Shown here: positions 1-12,700 of the stretch, one piece after another
Numbering within the stretch: position 1 is the first letter of the stretch
Layout: every line of letters starts with the position of its first letter
NCBI GenBank assembly: GCA_013399855.1
Contig: VXAY01000779.1
Location: 101,071 to 165,070 of the forward strand
Length of the DNA stretch: 64,000 nucleotides
Source of the DNA: Oxyruncus cristatus
Taxonomy: Eukaryota; Chordata; Aves; Passeriformes; Cotingidae
Direction: 5' to 3'
The notes under the pieces: generated by a model
Databases searched by the model: none
What the model was told of the DNA's origin: nothing
Seen by the model: the letters and a program-made list of their open reading frames with translations, nothing else
Made by a program: the position numbers and the translations under genes

Positions 1-60
1 CGGTGGCGGTGGCGGCGGCAGCCCGCAGCCCCGCCGCTCCCGGGGCTGGCCCCGGTGAGC
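1..60 (+). promoter_or_regulatory. GLB1L: CpG-rich promoter and probable non-coding first exon of GLB1L
   Basis: The first 54 bases are almost pure G/C with a GGCGGT repeat and end in a good splice donor (GTGAGC at 55-60). A non-coding first exon ending at base 54 could join an acceptor (CAG) ending at 651, just upstream of the signal-peptide ATG at 664. In human, GLB1L is divergent from STK16, so this edge is probably part of a shared promoter whose other half lies outside the window. The region 61-651 is then 5'UTR intron; I see no coding sequence in it. The exon is inferred, as no transcript is available. Confidence 0.5.
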
Positions 61-663
61 CAAGCCCCTCGCACGGTCGAGCGGGTCGGCGGTGTAGGGG
101 ACAGAGATGACGGAGCTACCTCAGTGGAGCTCGTCCTGCCCTGCGGCACCTCCCGACTCACCTGTCATCAGTTCTGTCACCAGCTCTGGCCCTCGGTCCG
201 GGGACGTTTTCCTTTCCCTCAGCATCCCTCCTACCTGAGCTACAGCCGAGGTTTCCATCACCACCTCTCTGACGGAAGAAGTGGGCTGAGCTCACTGGAA
301 GGGTTCTGCCTGGTGGTGGTACTTCTATGAGGCTCCTTGTCCCCCCACGTGTGTCATCCACTGTCCCGCGGGGCACCGGGGTCGTGCCCGCCGGCCGGAG
401 CTGTCTTGGTGGTGTGCCGCCAGCATCCCCTGCTGGGTGGGTTTTGGAGGGGCTCATGTGCGGCTGGCCCGGCGTGGAGGGTCGGAGCCGCCCACCCCGG
501 TCCCTTGGTCCCGCCCCAGCCGTTCTGCTGTTCCAGCTGCTTGCATTTAATGTCTGGAGGAAGCAGCACCCGGCGCTGGCCAAGATCCTTCTCGGATCAT
601 GTGATGGTGGTGTCCACGTCCATCTTCGTCCTCTGCCCCGGGCCTGCCCAGCACCCGGCGAGG

Positions 664-3600
664 ATGGGGCTGCCGGCCCTCGCCCTGCTGCTGGCGGTGG
701 GGCTCCTGAGTACGCAGGTTAGCAAACATGGGTGGAAAAGTTTGGGAGAAACGTGTGGGGCTAAGCTGTGAAGGATCCGGTGGGACGACTCTGGGATCTG
801 CCTTGCTTCCCTCTCCGTTTTCCTACTCTTCCTGCTATGGCTCCCTCGTGCTGCCGTCCATGTCCCGCCCCGGTGTCCCGCTTGCATTTCCAGCTCCCTG
901 CCTGTCCTTTCAGCACCCCTCCCCTGCAGCACCCTCCCCTCAAAATGCTACTAGCTCAGCCGCCGGATGTTTGATTACCGGGCAGGGCCGTCAGGCGGTG
1001 TGAATGGTTCCTTTGCTTATCCCTTCTGCTCTCCCTGGGCAGTGTGGTACCTTCCTCGGGGGAGAGGCCCCCCAGGAAATAGCCCCCATCAGTCCCGGTC
1101 CCAGAGAGCATGGGAGGGGGTAGCTGGGCTTGGGGAGGGTCTTCAGCTCCCTCAAAACTGCCACTCTCCCGCAGGCCTCCCCCTCAGCACGCTCCTTCCA
1201 GGTGGATTACGAGCACAACTGCTTCCTTAAGGACGGTGTCCCTTTCCGCTACATCTCAGGCAGCATCCACTACGCCCGTGTCCCGCGCCCTGCCTGGAGG
1301 GACCGGCTGCTCAAGATGCACATGAGCGGGCTCAGCGCTGTGCAGGTGTAAGCCCCCGGCAGCGCACAGCCCACTGCCACCACAGCCACTCTCATGGGTG
1401 GCTTCTGGGATCCCTGGAGTAGGAACAGAGACAAAGGTGTTATCTGACCACAGGGAGAAAGGTCCAGCACATGCACTGGGCTATTGTTCCAGGACACCCC
1501 TGCCAGACACAACCATGAACCTGGGCTAGTGCCAGTCCAGCCCCAGTTGCCATAATCAGCTCAGTCTGGAGGCCAGTTCCCAGAAGCAGAGAGAGCAGCT
1601 GGTGGGATGGTTCCTGCTGGAGTACCCTTAACCCCTGCATGCTGATCTCCCCTCTTGCCCCAGCTACGTCCCCTGGAACTACCATGAGACGCTGCCAGGG
1701 GTTTATGACTTTACTGGGAACCGGGATGTGGAAGCCTTCCTGGACCTGACAGCTGAGCTGGGACTTCTGGTGATCCTGCGGCCAGGGCCCTACATCTGTG
1801 CAGAGTGGGAGATGGTGAGCCCCAGCCCCCAGCCTGGCACAGAGGGGTGGTCTGGGAAGGGCTCAGCGGGGTAGGCCTTTCTGGCTGTCACAGTGACTCC
1901 AGTGTCATGTCAGCCCAAGTTGCTGCCCTGTGGGGCACATGCTGCACTGGTGCTGAGCATTAGCACTGCCATGGCTGGTTTCAGCTGTGTGTGTCAGCTT
2001 GGGTTGCTGAGCAGTTTCTTTGTCTCCCTTTCTGCTGTGTGTGTTTCTTCAGGGAGGCCTGCCTGCCTGGCTGCTGTGGAAACCAGACATCATCCTGCGC
2101 TCCTCTGATCCCGGTGAGGCTCAGCACAGGGCTCTGGCCACGTGTTTTTACAGCCTGGTGCTAGCCCTGGCACACTGGTGTCTCTCCACACACCTGCCAG
2201 CCCTATGTGTGTTATCTTTCTTATGGTCTTCTCCATCTTTTGGGAGCCTCGTGGTTTGTATTCCACCTCCGCTTCCCCATTGTGCTTGGCCCTGCCCTGT
2301 TCTATCTTCCTCCTGGCAGGCTGGAATCCTCCTGATTGCAAGTGGGCTGTGGTGGATGCTGCAGCTGGGCTGAGCTTGCCTCTGTCACCCCAGCCTACCT
2401 GGCAGCTGTCGACTCCTGGCTCCACGTCCTGCTGCCCAAGATCAAGCCACGCCTGTACCAGCATGGGGGGAACATCATCAGCGTGCAGGTAGGGTGCTGT
2501 GGGGCCCATCAGCTCCCTGCCCTGCTCTGGGTCATCTTTGGATGTGCCCCAAAAAGGCACCTGTACACCCTACACTATGACCTCACCCAGTACAGCTCAG
2601 ATAAATCCCTCTCAACCTCTGGACCTTGGTCTAAATCCAAGGGCTGGGACTCTGAGGTACCTGTCATCACCCCAGTTGTGGTTTGAGGGACACTGGCAGA
2701 GCTAGGGCTCATGGTGGGGCTGGAAGGTCATTTCTAGGACACACCTGAGGGTTTTCACTACATCTGATGATGTCAGGAGGAAAGGGTGGAGCTGGGTGTT
2801 TATCCCAGTGGGTGGTGGGATCTGGCTGCAGCCCAGTCATGTGCATGCTGGGTGCCAGCCCCTGCCTTGGTCATAGGTGGAGAATGAATATGGGAGCTAC
2901 TATGCCTGTGACTATGGATACCTGCGGCACCTGCTGGGCTCCTTTCGGGCACTGCTGGGAGGCGAGGTGCCGCTCTTCACCACCGACAGCACGCGAGCGG
3001 AGGAGCTGCGCTGTGGCACCCTGCAGGGGCTCTATGCCACCATCGACTTTGGGCCAGGTTACCCCTATGGGGGAGGAGGAGGACAAGGAGAGAGGATGGG
3101 GATCCCTTCTCTGTCCTGCTCAAACCTCCCCTCTCCACCTCCACAGGATCCAATGTGACAGAGGCGTTTGATGCCCAGCGCCGTGTGGAACCAAAGGGCC
3201 CCCTGGTGAGCTTGGCATGGGCACTGTGGGGGAATGACCTGTGACGGCTTTGGGGAGGCAAAGGCAAAGAGGGGTGTTGGGGCCAGGCTGCAGGTGAGCA
3301 GGGGGAATGTGGATGACAAATGGGTGCCAGGAGCCGCAGCTCCAAGCGGGTGACAGTCCCTTTCTCCCCCAGGTAAACTCCGAGTACTACACAGGTTGGC
3401 TGGACTACTGGGGGGAGGCACACGCCAGCACCAGCGCAGCATGCGTGGCCCGGGGGCTGGAGGACATGCTGCAACTGGGAGCCAGTGTCAACATGCAAGT
3501 AGTCAGCTAGCAGGGGGCACAGCCAGCAGGGGGGTTGGCATCACCTCTACCTTCATCCCACGGGGATTGGGCAGGCAGGGCTGGGACTGTGGGTGCAGCA

Positions 3601-5978
3601 GGGAGGGGGCAGTGCCTGGTGAGTCCCTGCCAAGTCTGTGTGGGTGCTGACTGGGCTCTCTGGGGTGTATCATAGGTACATGTTCCATGGAGGGACGAAC
3701 TTTGCCTACTGGAGTGGTGAGTAGGGCCTTGCCCTAGGGTGGAGTGCACTGTGGGGCTGGGGGGCTTTCCTTGGCCATCCCTGAGGAGCCTGCTTCAGGC
3801 CCTTGTTCTGTCCCATGCAACAGGCTGACACATAGCCAAGGGCCCCTGAACCCAAGCTTGTCCTTGCCTGGGGACTCTTTTGTCCCTAGGCAGCGGTCCA
3901 CAGTTTGGGATCACACCCTCTAATTGCATTGCAGCCAGCCTGAGGCTGGCTTCCATGCCCTGGGCTGTGCCAGAGCCCCTTCCTCCTGCTCACATTGCTT
4001 CCCTGGCCAGGTGCTGACTACAAGGACCAGTACAAACCAGTGACCACCAGCTATGACTATGATGCCCCCCTGTCAGAGGCAGGAGACCCCACTGAGAAGC
4101 TGTTTGCCATCCGCACAGTCATCAGCAAGGTATTGAACTTGGCAGGAAGAAGGGGACAGTACGGGGTACTGCTGCCTGTGCCGGGACAGAGGAGAACATA
4201 GAGCGTCCCATCAGGGCAAGGGACATCTCCCTGCTTGCCCCAGGGGACAGCTGACAGTTTGCTGTTTAGTTCCAGCCCCTGCCAGTCGGTCCGATGCCAC
4301 CTGCCACCCCCAAGTATGCCTATGGCCGGGTGGCCCTGCGGAAGGTTAGTGCCTGTCCTAAGGGCTGTGCTGCCCTGGCCTGGCACTGCTCAGCTGCCCA
4401 GCACCCATCCCTCCTTTGCAGTATGCTGACCTCCTGGACGTCTTGGATGTGCTGTGCCTCTCTGGGCCCATCCAGAGCCAGTTCCCCCTCACCTTTGAGG
4501 CCATAAAGCAGGTGAAGGGCTGGGTATAGTGGGGGACACTTGGGGAGATGCTCCTGTCTGCCTGGCCCTGGGGCAGAGGAGCAGAGCTCATCTCCAGCCC
4601 CGTTTCCCCTCCGTGCCGCTGCGCTGTGTCCTGCAGGCCCACGGCTTTGTGCTGTACCGCACACAGCTGCCCCGGGACATCCCAGACCCAGCCACGCTGG
4701 GTGCTCCTCCCCACAGCATCTGTGACCGCGCCTACGTGATGCTGCAGAAGGTGAGGTTGTGGGAGCACACCAGTCCCTGGGCCAGTGCTCAGGAGGGCTG
4801 TGGGACAGCCAGGAGTGGGGCTGTGCTATGCCAAGGCCTTGGGGACAGCCAGACTGCTGAGAGCCACCCTGAGCCCTTGTAGTGTGGCTCTCCAGCCCAA
4901 ATCCGTCCCCTTTGGGGGCAGAGGGCAGCCCTGGGCTGGCTCTGCGAGGGCTGGCAGCATTGGGGGTGGTGGGATCTGACCACAGGCTGGCAGCACTGAC
5001 CTTGTGGCTTTAGGAGTACCAGGGAATGCTGGAGAGGGATGGCCAGATGACGCTGCGTGTGAGAGGCAAGGCAGGGGACACCCTCGACATGCTCCTGGAG
5101 AACATGGGCAGGATCAGTTTTGGGGCCAACGTCAGTGACTTCAAGGTAAGAGGAGAGAGCCCTCCAGAGGGAATGGCCTGGCCACCCATGTGACCAAACA
5201 CCCCCTTCTACTGCCACCTGTGACAGACCCCAGCCTTTGGGGGGCCACCCCAAGTCCTGTTCCTTGGTTCATCTTACAACATTCCTGGCAAACCTGCCAG
5301 GACAGGACTGAGAGACTGGCACCCCTCTCCCACTTAAGCTACCATGGCAGCCAGGGCCCTTCAGGCCCTTGGAGGTAATCTTATCCCACCTTCACTGCTG
5401 CTGGGGAAGCCAAGTATCCTTGTGTTTGTGGAAGACACTGCTGCCTCATTTTCCCTCCTGTTCCATCTCAGGGCTTGTTGCAAAACATCTCCTTAGACTC
5501 GACTCCTCTTAGCAACTGGCTGACCTATCCCCTGGCCATAGATACTCCAGTCCAGCAGGGCTGGCCCCACGCTGCCATGCCAAAATCAAGCAGCAGGGGC
5601 AGAGCAGGGCCAGCCTTCTACACCGGGACCTTTGAGACCCCTGGTGTTGCCTGGGACACCTTTGTGAAGTTCCCAGGTTGGAGCAAGGTAAGGCAGTGCC
5701 AGGAAAGGGGGTGAGGGTAGAGCAGGACACAGCTCAGTCCCATCTCCATCATCTTCCAGGGACAGCTGTGGATAAACGGCTTCAACCTGGGCCGGTACTG
5801 GACCCACCGTGGGCCCCAGCAGACCCTCTTCGTACCTGGCTCGGTGCTGCACGTTGGCCGTCCCAACAACATCACAGTGCTGGAGCTGGAAGGGGCACCC
5901 CTCACCCCCATCTTGCTCTTCCTCGACCAACCCCTTTTCAACAGGACCCTGGGCTGCAGCACCTCGGCCACAAAATAA
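664..5978 (+). CDS. GLB1L: Beta-galactosidase-1-like protein (GH35), 16 coding exons, 633 aa
   Basis: Glycoside hydrolase family 35 protein, a paralog of lysosomal beta-galactosidase GLB1, probably secreted or luminal; its substrate is not well defined. Exons: 664-717, 1175-1347, 1664-1814, 2053-2113, 2394-2488, 2877-3057, 3147-3205, 3373-3494, 3676-3716, 4011-4129, 4270-4344, 4422-4511, 4637-4750, 5014-5145, 5472-5687, 5760-5978. Exon 1 encodes a signal peptide ([18 protein letters not shown]). Family motifs follow in order: GPYICAEWE, then VENEYGSY with the presumed acid/base Glu182, then [13 protein letters not shown] with the presumed nucleophile Glu262, then FHGGTNF and SYDYDAP. The C-terminal jelly-roll part ends with [11 protein letters not shown]. 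Both catalytic Glu are present, so an active enzyme is expected. Human GLB1L is about 654 aa. Oddities: exon 8 uses a GC donor, exon 6 has a weak GTTACC donor, and the stop overlaps a poly(A) signal. Confidence 0.95.
3495..3675 (+). other. GLB1L: GC-AG intron in GLB1L (donor GCAAGT)
   Basis: Exon 8 must end in phase 2, so that AAC AT joins G TAC ATG TTC and gives the conserved [11 protein letters not shown]. The only junction that does this is AT|GCAAGT, a classic GC-type donor with consensus elsewhere. No GT donor nearby keeps the frame, and the next GT positions run into a stop. The acceptor is ATAG ending at 3675. Confidence 0.85.
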
Positions 5979-5979
5979 A
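5974..5979 (+). terminator. GLB1L: Poly(A) signal AATAAA overlapping the GLB1L stop codon
   Basis: The stop codon TAA (5976-5978) lies inside AATAAA (5974-5979), and T/G-rich sequence follows around 6000-6020. If used, the 3'UTR would be only about 20 bases. No other AATAAA is seen on this strand before the converging ANKZF1 3' end, so this is the best candidate signal. The stretch 5980-6239 holds nothing else I recognise, except a TTTATT at 6167-6172 that could serve ANKZF1 as a distal signal. Confidence 0.65.
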
Positions 5980-6253
5980 CACAGGGCTGCTGGGCACTGG
6001 CTTTGCTTCTTGCTGGGGCTGCGGAGATGGCAGGGGGCTGGTGAAGTACAGAGGCTGCAGGGTCCTAGGAATGTGGCCAAGTCCTGGCATGGATATACAG
6101 AGCTTCTTCCCTCCTCTTGGGCCAGGCAGGGCCTGTGCTAATGAGAAAGGGGCCCACGATTGAGCTTTATTTGCATGTTAACCCCACATTCATCCCAAAT
6201 AATTCCAGTGCTCATGCTAACTCTGCCCCTGTCTACAGGATCAAAGGCACCTT

Positions 6254-6259
6254 TTTATT
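6254..6259 (-). terminator. ANKZF1: Poly(A) signal of ANKZF1
   Basis: TTTATT on the plus strand reads AATAAA on the minus strand, about 455 bases downstream of the ANKZF1 stop at 6713-6715. A second AATAAA for this strand lies further on at 6167-6172. The 3'UTR between them and the stop has no other recognised element. Confidence 0.6.
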
Positions 6260-6712
6260 GACAATGTAGGCAGAAGAGGTAGTTGCTAACGTGACAGGGC
6301 TGAGACACTGATGGCAGCCAGGAGAGGAGAAGGCAAAGAACCATCTCAAAAGTGCCCACAAGCATGGCTGCAGGTAGTTCAGGGCTGCAGGGTCTGTATG
6401 TGTCAGGATCTGTCCCTCCACCACAGCCTAAGAGGTAGCCATGAGAAAAGCTGGCAGCAAGACCCCCAGCTGGAGCCAGGCCATCAAACAGTCCTGGCAC
6501 CACACAGTAGCACAACCTCTCAGTTGTAACATCCCGAGTCAGCAGCCAGAGTGACATTCAGGCCCAGAGCCTTGCCAGCGCTGCCCCAGAGTGTGACATG
6601 GCCAGCTCAGTCCCTCTGACCAGTGCTGCCCCACAGGCTCTCCCTTGCTGCACAGCCAGTGCTCAGCCGTGTCCCCACATTGGTCCTTGGCAGGTGGCAG
6701 CAGTCCCCAGCC

Positions 6713-9700
6713 TTAGGTGTGTCTGGCCTGGGCCCGGCGGTGGGTTTGCAGGCAGGCCGTGGAGCAGAAGGAGAAGTCAAGGTAATGGAAAGGGATCCGT
6801 CCCAGCAGGGACTCTCCACAGTGCCAGCAGCGGCTGCAGAAAAGAAGAGAGCTGGCCCTGAGCAAAGGGGACACTTCCAAGAGTTAGAGGAGGAGAGGAT
6901 TCACTGCCTGGGCTGTGACATGAGATACCAGCAGCATGAGGGAGCTGATGCTTGTCTAGTCCTGCAGGGCTGATGTGCTCACCCAGCAGCCTAGCCAGGA
7001 CATGCTCCCTGTAAGAGGTGCTGTGTGGGAGGATAGTGTGAGGCACTTCAAGGCAGAATGAACATGGAGGAATTTGGCCCCTGCCCAGATCAGCACAGGC
7101 TGTGCTGGCTGCCAATAAGCCTGTGGGATGGCAAAGGGAAGAGATGTGAAGTCAGGAAGAGGGGCACAGGAGTGACTGGGGAGTTGATTTGCCATAGGTC
7201 TGGCTGCAGGTGGACCAAGTCATCCTTTGCAAAATATTTCAGGGGAGCGGGGCAAGATAGAAAGAAAGCTTTTACACAAGCACTACAGGGAACTGAGTGG
7301 ACAGGAATAGCTTTAGACTGGAAATGAGAACCGGAGTAAGAAGGGCAGGGAACAGCTGTGGTGACATAGGAGAGTTCGTGTGCAGAGCCATGCTGCCGGG
7401 ACCATTACCTGATGTTGGCAAGCGTTGTGCCGGTGTCCTGCAGCTGCGCAGCCAACCTCCGCTCGGCAGCCAGTGCCCTCTGGGGAGCAGAGACAGCTCA
7501 GCCACCCCCAGCCCCTGGGAGCTGCTGTGCCCAGAGCCCACCACAGTAGCACTGCCCCAGCCAGACTCAATCCCCTTCCCAATGCACAGCCTCACCTTCT
7601 CCCTGTCAGACAGGGCTGCGAACCTCTGTTTCTCTTCCTGCTCCTGCTCCCAGCGCTGCCGCTCCTCCCGCTGCGCTTGCTCCCGTTGCTTCCGCTGGGC
7701 TTTCTGTGCCCTCTTCTTCTCCAACTTTTTGGCCTCCATCTCCTGTGTCAGGGGCCCTGGTACCTGGGGGCAGAGGGCAGGCAGCATTTCCCACTGAGCC
7801 TGGGGCAAAGGGCACACGTGTGGAAGAGGGACACTTTGCTCTGGGGTCCCAGAAGGCAAGGGCAGAGGGCAGGCACCCACCTTGGCACGGCTGTAGTCGT
7901 ACTTGTCTGGATGGTCCACCATGAACTTGCGGAAAGTGTTGCGGGTTGTTCTGTCAGCAGAGACGCAGTATGGGGTCCTCTCCTGCCTGTCCCTGCAAGA
8001 CAAGGGAGACCAGCTCACCCTGCCGTCTTACTGCCTGTGTCCTACTGGGCTGTGAGCCCAGTGACTCCCCAGATAAGCAATGTGTACTGCAGGCCACAGT
8101 ATCACAGCCAAGGAGGGGAAAGTTCCTTATTCCTATACTAGAATCCTCAAAATCCTCCCCTTCTTGCATCTCAAAGCCCCAGCATGGGGCTTTGGTCTCA
8201 TCACTACCCTCAGAACTGCTTACTAATAAACCTGGGTGCACCATGGGGCATTGCCTTGCCTGCTGCTGTGCCAGACCAGGCAGGCAGAGAGAAGGATGTT
8301 TCAGCACTTAGGCCTCCCATAACAAACCTAGACAGCCGGGCTGGTAGAGACCAACCCTGTCTGTCCCAGGACAAGGGTGGCACCAGTTTCCTGCAGCTGA
8401 GACAGGAATGAGTTGCTGGACTCCCACAGCAGAGCTGTGGTTGTCAACTGCTGGGGACCCAGCAGCCATACCTGAGGGCAGGGTCCGCCCCTGCCTCCAG
8501 CAGCAGGCACACGGCCTCCGCCTTGCCTGCCCGCGCTGCCACGTGGAGCAGGCTGCAGCCACCCTCATCCACAGGCTGGTTGAGCAGGGAGTGGGCCATA
8601 TCCAGAGTCTGTGTGACCTCCCCATCCTCGCTGTCCCCTGGCAGGCCCCTGCTCTCTCGCACACCCAGGAAGTGCCGCAGTGTCTGCACATCCCCTGTTT
8701 TGCAGGCGGTGAACAAGGCATCGCGGAGCTGGGTCTGAGGGTCTCCTATGAGGGAAGAACAGGAGAGAGTCTGATGCCTCCCTGGGCAGAGCGGTGCTCT
8801 GGTCTGACTAAGAAACACACTTGATGCAGTTAAAACATTATCCTGCTAGCTGGATTTGGGCACTGCAGGATCTCCAGCACCTTCAGAGTCTCTGACAATG
8901 TACCATGGCATTGCTGGGCACTGTTGGCAGCAGCCACGTCCTGTCCTGAGATAAGACCCAGTCCAATCCCCCCAAAACACCCGGCTTGGCCAGGTGCTGC
9001 CCAGCCCTCCAGTTCAGAGCTACTGCTCCTACATACACACAACTCACTCGAAGGCACATGGCTACACTACAGACATCCCACACCCAGCTGCTCTGGGCAC
9101 CCGCATGACATGCCCTTCACCCCATGGCAAAGCCACCAGTAAATCGGGCAGGCATCCAGGTGACCCAGCTCCTGATCCCATTTACCTCCATCACCCCAGG
9201 GAAGGGGCCCAGCCTCAGCCTCCCCCTGCAGCTCCATCACTGGTTCCCGGCCAAGCTGCACGCACTGGGTACATTGGTATCCAGTCTCTTCAGCACAGGG
9301 CTCTGTACAAGGAACACATGGCAAGGAAGAGAGCCAGGGTCAGCCTGCACCCCAGCCATGGCCTTCCTACACTGCCCCCAGACCTCTTCCCCCTCACCTT
9401 TCTTCACCTTCTTGTTCCTCTTCTTCTTTTTGTGGTTTCGCTTGGGCATCACTTCAAACTCCCGGAGGTCCAAGGTCCCCAGTGTCACTTCAACAGTCTC
9501 CAGCTCCCCTGCAGGGCTTTCCTCCTCCTCTTCCTCCTCCTCCTCTGGAGCTGAAGGGGTAATAAGACTGAGGTGGAGGCTCCTCACACAGAACTAATCA
9601 CTTAGGTCTCTCAGCTGAGCACACCCTTTCTTTCTCCTGTCCAGAATAAGGCCACACTCTGCAGATCCCCTCTGGGCTGCAAATCTGGTCCATGCCATAA

Positions 9701-12700
9701 CATCAGACCCCTCCTGTTCATTCAGTTATGTTTCCCTCCATGGCTCAACTCACCAGTTGTGTTCTCCTGTGGGGGATTCATCTCTGCTTTCCGCTGCCTC
9801 TTCTGCCAGACGTTCCGGGGGGACCCAGTGATATCCTCCAGTGGCGTGTCCTTCCCTGAGCAGCAAGGGTGCTCCTGTCATTGCCTGGGGACAGGCAACA
9901 CCCCATGTCTCCAGGGACTGAGGGCAGGAAAGCTAGCAGCTCCACCCCATAGGGCAGCATCCCCTCCTGCACCAGAGACCAAGTCACCCAACCTGCCCTG
10001 ACCCAGGGGCACAAGGACTGGTCCGACCTACCATACACCTGCAGGCTGGCCAACGTGGCATGGACTCGCAGCACCTCTCGCAAGGTGGCCCTGCGGGTGC
10101 TGAGGGGGATGTGGCAGATGCGAGGGTCCCCTCGGGTGAGCGGTGGGTTCCTGCCGCCAAAGAGCAGCGCACGATTGTGACGAGGGGCCCGGAGGAAGAT
10201 GCGCTGAGCTTCATTCAGGTGCTGTGCCCAGGCTGCCAGGAGGTCCTGAATATCCTGGGGAGAAAGAGGAAGCACTACGGGATCCTGAGCACATTGCATG
10301 GGCAAAGACATCTCTGGAGCAGGGACAGACCCAGGAGGGCCTCAGAGCAGCCTGATTTGGGCCCTGACCCTCCTGCAGAGCCCACACCCCTGCCAGGCCC
10401 TCCAGCAGCAGTGTGGTACCACCTCACAGAGCCAGACAAGACCACGTGTCTCTGGCAAGAGCCCAGTGCTGTTGTGCACCCTCACCTTGAGCAGAGCAGC
10501 CTCATTGTAACGCCGCAGGGAAGCTCCGGCCGACCTGGGTGCTGAGCCCTGGGCATCCCGCAGGCCCTGGGCTGTGCCGCGCCGTGCTCGCACCGTGTAG
10601 CGGTGGAAGGTCTTATGTTCCTGCACCTGGGGGCTGGGGAGAGGGACAAGCGTGAGCAACGGGGCTCAGTGTGTGTGGGATTAACATGCAAAAGTACCTC
10701 CACTTGACCATGCAACCCCAGCCAAGGGGTAAGCCCAGCTGTCCCTCTGTACTCACCCTCGGAACACAGCTCCTGCGAAGTGCCCGCCACCCATCATCAG
10801 CACAACCCAGCACGTGCTTGTGCTGAGGCTCTGCAGCGATGCTGTCAGCTCTGCTGGCTCCTCGATGTCACCCTGATATACAGACACCCTTGCTAGCATC
10901 CACCGGATCACCTCCTTAGCTGTTCCTGTCCCCCAGGACAGAGATCAGCCCCTCTGCTGGCACCAGAAACAGGTTTCTGGGAGCACCCCAGAGCCAAAAA
11001 ATAGGCCACCAGCAAGTCTGGTGCTCTAACCCGGTACCAGAGACCACCCTTCCCATCATGGGAAGTCGGAGACTGTCAGACAGATGTCTACCCCACAGTC
11101 CCTCTCCCAAAAAGCTGGGCTGTGACTTGCCTTCCCTGTGACCAGCACACAGCGGTACACGGAGATGAGCTGGCCCTTCGCATTGCGGAGCAGCACCTTG
11201 TGGGAGCGGGAAGTCTGTGGGGTCCCAGGGCTGTCACTGGCAGAGGAAAGCAACTCTGACTCACTGCTTGTATCAGAGCTCTCTGAATCAGATCCTGAGA
11301 TGCTGGAAACATCACCTGCAAGGGAAAAAAGAGGTGCAGTGAAACAGGGCAAAGACTAACCATACAGCCTCCCCAAAACTCCACAGGTGACTCCAAGAGC
11401 AAGCCCACGACCCCAGGAATGTTCTGTCCAATATGCTACATATCACAAGGGGGTTGTGGGCTGGGGAGATAGGAGTTTGGGGCTCTGGACCTGCAGGTAT
11501 GCCTAGGCAGCAGCTCAGTTATAATGCCCCCTTCTCCCTAAAACCAATCATCAAGGTTCAGGAGCAGTGCTGGAACCCCAGAAGACCCCACAGGGGCAGA
11601 ATAAAGGAACCCTGAGCTAGCAGAGGGCTTCATCCTTGCACAGAACAGGCCCAGTGAGGTTGCTGACAGCCCCTGGGCTCCAATGCAGACAGCTCCATTC
11701 CTCACCTGTGCGGGTCTTCTCCTCAAACACTTCCACAGGCACTGCCCGGCGCCCCAGGAGTCGCTGCTTCAGGTTGAAGCGGTGCCAGTCGAGACGGTAG
11801 TGCTCAGTCTGTGGAGCAAAGAGGTATGAGCCAGCAGGGTCTTAGTGTTCCATGGAAACCCCCACCACCAAAGGGCACGAGGTGACAGACCCTGAGGGCT
11901 AAACTGATGCTGCGACTCTTCAGTGATCCTGATTGGAAGACTGCAGTACATTAAGGAACAGTTAACCTAAAGAGGTACAAGCCTGTGCTACATTTATATT
12001 TACTTCCAGTAAATGACACTTTTAATCAATAACGTGAAATGTTTGAGTGCCAGATCCCAACAGGACATGAGCAGTAAAGCTCCAGGAAACAGCCAGCACT
12101 GGGCTGCAAGATACTGGGGCTGACCTTGCACAGCAGGACCCCACCAGTCATGCCAGCCCCAGGTCCACCTCATGCTGGTTGCCCAGCCCTGCTCACCTGC
12201 TCCTCCCGGCTGCCGAACACCTGCCCACAGGTTGAGCAGCACATCCTCTCTGGCACTTCAGGGACCTCAGGGACCTTCTCCTCGTGGCTGGTGGCTGCAG
12301 GCTTCTCTGCGGGAAGAAGGAAGGGCTGTGCACAGCCAGCTCCCCAGGCTACGCCACGAGGAGCAGAGCCTCCTGGGTCCTTCCTCAGCCACCCAAAGGG
12401 CCCTATGGTTGTGGAAGAAACTTCAGGGACTTTGGGGTGACACTTAGAAAAGCCCATTTACCTGCCCACATAGCAGCTCCCATGGCCAAGCTCCAGCGTG
12501 GCCACCCACCCTCCACTAAGAACAGAGTTCCTAACCTGTGGCTTGGGGCTGGGGGGCACAAGCTTGGACAAATACTTCCCTCCCGCTGTCCCCACGGAAC
12601 CCCACGCACCGTGGCTCACTGGTGCCAGCTCCGCAGCACCTGCATCTGCAGCAACTCCAGTGACAAGGGTCAGACCATGAAGGAGGATGGGGTCCTGGGC

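Noticed and set aside
11056..11130. Extension of ANKZF1 exon 4 to a GT donor (13 more residues)
   Set aside because: It adds residues absent from the human protein, while the GC donor gives exact spacing.
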